Under the pieces are notes generated by a model. The model worked only from the letters and a program-made list of their open reading frames with translations. It made no database searches and was not told where the DNA came from. A stretch of DNA of 5,995 nucleotides from JAJPJX01 sp964568355 (GTDB taxonomy: Bacteria > Acidobacteriota > Terriglobia > Bryobacterales > Bryobacteraceae). The translations under genes and the position numbers were made by a program. Every line of letters begins with the position of its first letter. Position 1 is the first letter of the stretch. The stretch covers positions 1-5,995 of the forward strand of contig CAZMRK010000283.1 in NCBI GenBank assembly GCA_964568355.1. Direction: 5' to 3'. Shown piece by piece: positions 5,984-5,995 of the stretch.

Positions 5984-5995
5984 GCGCGAGCGAAA

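Overview
The window is GC-rich (roughly 60%) bacterial DNA with two divergent gene blocks. Gene content points to a Gram-negative bacterium, probably an Acidobacteriota member of the Solibacter/Bryobacter type. The evidence is a TonB-dependent outer-membrane receptor carrying an N-terminal carboxypeptidase-regulatory-like domain, plus a small secreted beta-rich protein of a style common in that phylum. The taxonomic call is inference from style, not from a marker gene.

Left block (positions 1 to 2984, all on the minus strand, read right to left). Four tightly packed genes look like one operon: (1) a polytopic membrane protein with many conserved-looking histidines and no recognised function (2984 to 1983); (2) a YihY/BrkB-family six-helix membrane protein (1972 to 1094); (3) a 58-residue GatC/AtzG-like small subunit (1085 to 909); (4) an amidase-signature (GatA/AtzE-like) enzyme whose start overlaps the previous stop as GTGA (912 down to the left edge, where it is cut off). 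Gaps are 10 bp, 8 bp and an overlap.

Centre. A 146-bp divergent gap (2985 to 3130) separates the blocks. It is followed on the plus strand by a 145-residue exported protein with a compact beta-barrel-like core (3131 to 3568). Next is a 273-bp noncoding stretch (3569 to 3841). Its first part is GC-rich and hairpin-prone; its second part is AT-rich, with a sigma70-like promoter, a perfect 10-bp palindrome and small leader hairpins.

Right block. One large plus-strand gene (3842 to 5983) encodes a complete TonB-dependent receptor: signal peptide, regulatory-like domain, plug and 22-strand-type barrel. Its ligand cannot be named from sequence.

No tRNA, rRNA, CRISPR array, insertion sequence or phage gene is visible. 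The least explained items are the histidine-rich membrane protein and its start, the small-subunit/amidase pair, and the structured leader of the receptor gene.
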